Below, piece by piece: positions 6,060 through 6,862 of a stretch of DNA of 6,862 nt. Positions within the stretch are counted from its first letter, which is position 1, and the number at the start of each line of letters is the position of its first letter. A program made the position numbers and the translations under genes. This DNA comes from an uncultured Pseudomonadota bacterium (GTDB lineage: Bacteria; Myxococcota_A; UBA9042; CAIXZC01): positions 1 to 6,862 of the forward strand of contig CALGBT010000422.1 in assembly GCA_937884235.1 (NCBI GenBank). The letters are read 5' to 3'. The notes beneath the pieces are model-generated. The model had not been told where the DNA came from, did no database searches, and worked only from the letters and a program-made list of their open reading frames with translations.

Positions 6060-6862
6060 GACCGTCATGGGCGCAATCCCTTCGGTGATGGTTGGCTCAG
6101 GAAGCGGCAGGAATCCAACTCCGGCAGGGCGGGGAACTTCCACAAAGCCGTCCTTGCCAAACTCGTAGGAACGCTCTTCCGTCTTGTCCAGGTCCTTGCC
6201 TCCCTTGAAGAGGCGACTCGTTGCACTGTGCTGCAGCAGCCACTTGCTCGCTGCGGGACGCAAATGCTCCAGGCGGGTGAGAGTGTACTTGCCCTGCTCT
6301 GGCGAAAGCTCGAAGCGGCTCTCTATCAGCTCAAGGACGGGTGCGAATCCAGCCCCCTCGCGGTCCAGATAGAAGAGCAGGTCGGAGCCCCCCCGGGTGC
6401 CGTCATCTTCCAATGACTTCGCAGCCAACTGGAGAACCTTCGGCCCCTCGGGAGTGACCCTCGCAGCAACCTCCCAGAGCACCCGGTCGTGACGGGAGAA
6501 GAGCAACTCCCCCCCGGTGGAATCAAAAATGCCGAGCCAGCGCTGACAGTCCACATCGCCCAGAGCGTAAACCAGCAACTCCTCACCGGGCCGCCGGAAC
6601 AGGTCAGCCACCAACATCACCGGAGCGCAAGTGCCCGTCGGCTGCGCAGGGAGAGCTGCAAGAAGATTCGCCCAGAGATCTGCCGGCGCCGGGAGCGTTG
6701 ACACCAAAGGCCCCACGGCATCGGCAAAGACAAAACCTTCCATGCCTCCAAGCCGCGCCGGCTTCAGCCAACGCTTCTCCGCCCCATCATCAACTTCGGT
6801 CGCCTCGCCGGGTATCATTTCGACAACGTGCCCGGAATGTAATCGATGAACGACATCGGTGG
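6051..6862 (-). CDS. hypothetical protein (5' partial, unrecognised family)
   Basis: The reverse-strand frame is open from the right edge of the window to a TGA at 6051-6053, giving 269 visible residues. An ATG at 6816-6818 is in frame, but it has no purine-rich ribosome site and the codons upstream of it read as ordinary protein (HRLHSGHVVE), so the start is probably outside the window. I do not recognise the family. The visible protein alternates short hydrophobic strands with charged turns (LLVYALGDVDCQRWLGIFD, GSDLLFYLDREG, KYTLTRLEHLRPAASKWLL), suggesting a mostly beta or mixed alpha/beta soluble fold. It has two Cys in visible positions (GTCAPV, DVDCQRW) and a Pro-rich tail (VPRPAGVGFLPLPEP). 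There is no transmembrane segment in the visible part. It is convergent with the larger CotH lipoprotein gene, 13 bp apart, so probably a separate transcription unit with no functional link implied. Confidence 0.6.
   Translation of the reverse strand, partial: TDVVHRLHSGHVVEMIPGEATEVDDGAEKRWLKPARLGGMEGFVFADAVGPLVSTLPAPADLWANLLAALPAQPTGTCAPVMLVADLFRRPGEELLVYALGDVDCQRWLGIFDSTGGELLFSRHDRVLWEVAARVTPEGPKVLQLAAKSLEDDGTRGGSDLLFYLDREGAGFAPVLELIESRFELSPEQGKYTLTRLEHLRPAASKWLLQHSATSRLFKGGKDLDKTEERSYEFGKDGFVEVPRPAGVGFLPLPEPTITEGIAPMTVGE

Noticed and set aside
4800..6416. Long 538-codon open frame on the plus strand overlapping the CotH-lectin gene.
   Set aside because: Its translation is a Pro/Ser/Thr/Ala-rich composition typical of a GC-rich shadow frame, it has no domains, and it overlaps the well-supported lectin modules and then the convergent gene.
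1..6862. CRISPR arrays, tRNA/rRNA genes, insertion sequences.
   Set aside because: No regularly spaced direct repeats, no cloverleaf-like segments and no transposase or terminal inverted repeats seen on either strand.

Overview
The window is GC-rich (roughly 60% by eye) and almost fully coding, with a heavy bias to C/G third positions. Its domain vocabulary is typical of large-genome, predatory or surface-complex bacteria of the Myxococcota/Bradymonadota ('deltaproteobacterial') type: Cys-rich 'CNGxExC' repeats, a bacterial fibrinogen-like GGGWT domain, lamin-tail domains, CotH kinase-like domains, MopE-type metal-binding repeats and C-type lectin domains. This taxonomic reading is an inference from domain content. 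No rRNA or other marker gene is present.

Layout. Positions 1-1005 (+) hold the 3' part of a Cys-rich protein ending in a fibrinogen-like domain; its start lies outside the window. A 171-bp gap (1006-1176) carries an imperfect hairpin and a good Shine-Dalgarno. Positions 1177-3099 (+) encode a predicted lipoprotein with an acidic linker, a lamin-tail domain and a CotH domain. Four bases later, 3104-6037 (+) encodes a second, larger predicted lipoprotein: acidic linker, lamin-tail domain, CotH domain, then a tandemly duplicated [MopE motif + C-type lectin] module. A convergent gene, complement(6051-6862), of unrecognised function ends 13 bp from it and runs off the right edge.

How the genes may work together. 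The two CotH genes form a near-certain operon and encode paralogous outer-surface proteins. The larger one couples a CotH (atypical kinase or adhesin fold) domain to two lectin domains that retain the complete mannose-type calcium/sugar ligand set. The upstream gene carries another potential carbohydrate- or surface-recognition domain (fibrinogen-like). The most interesting reading is a surface recognition locus: lectin-guided phosphorylation, or pure adhesion, on the cell exterior. The two CotH domains deviate from the family pattern in different, partly complementary catalytic positions, which raises the possibility of a division of labour or of non-catalytic binding domains. The function is inference; the domain architecture is read directly from the sequence.
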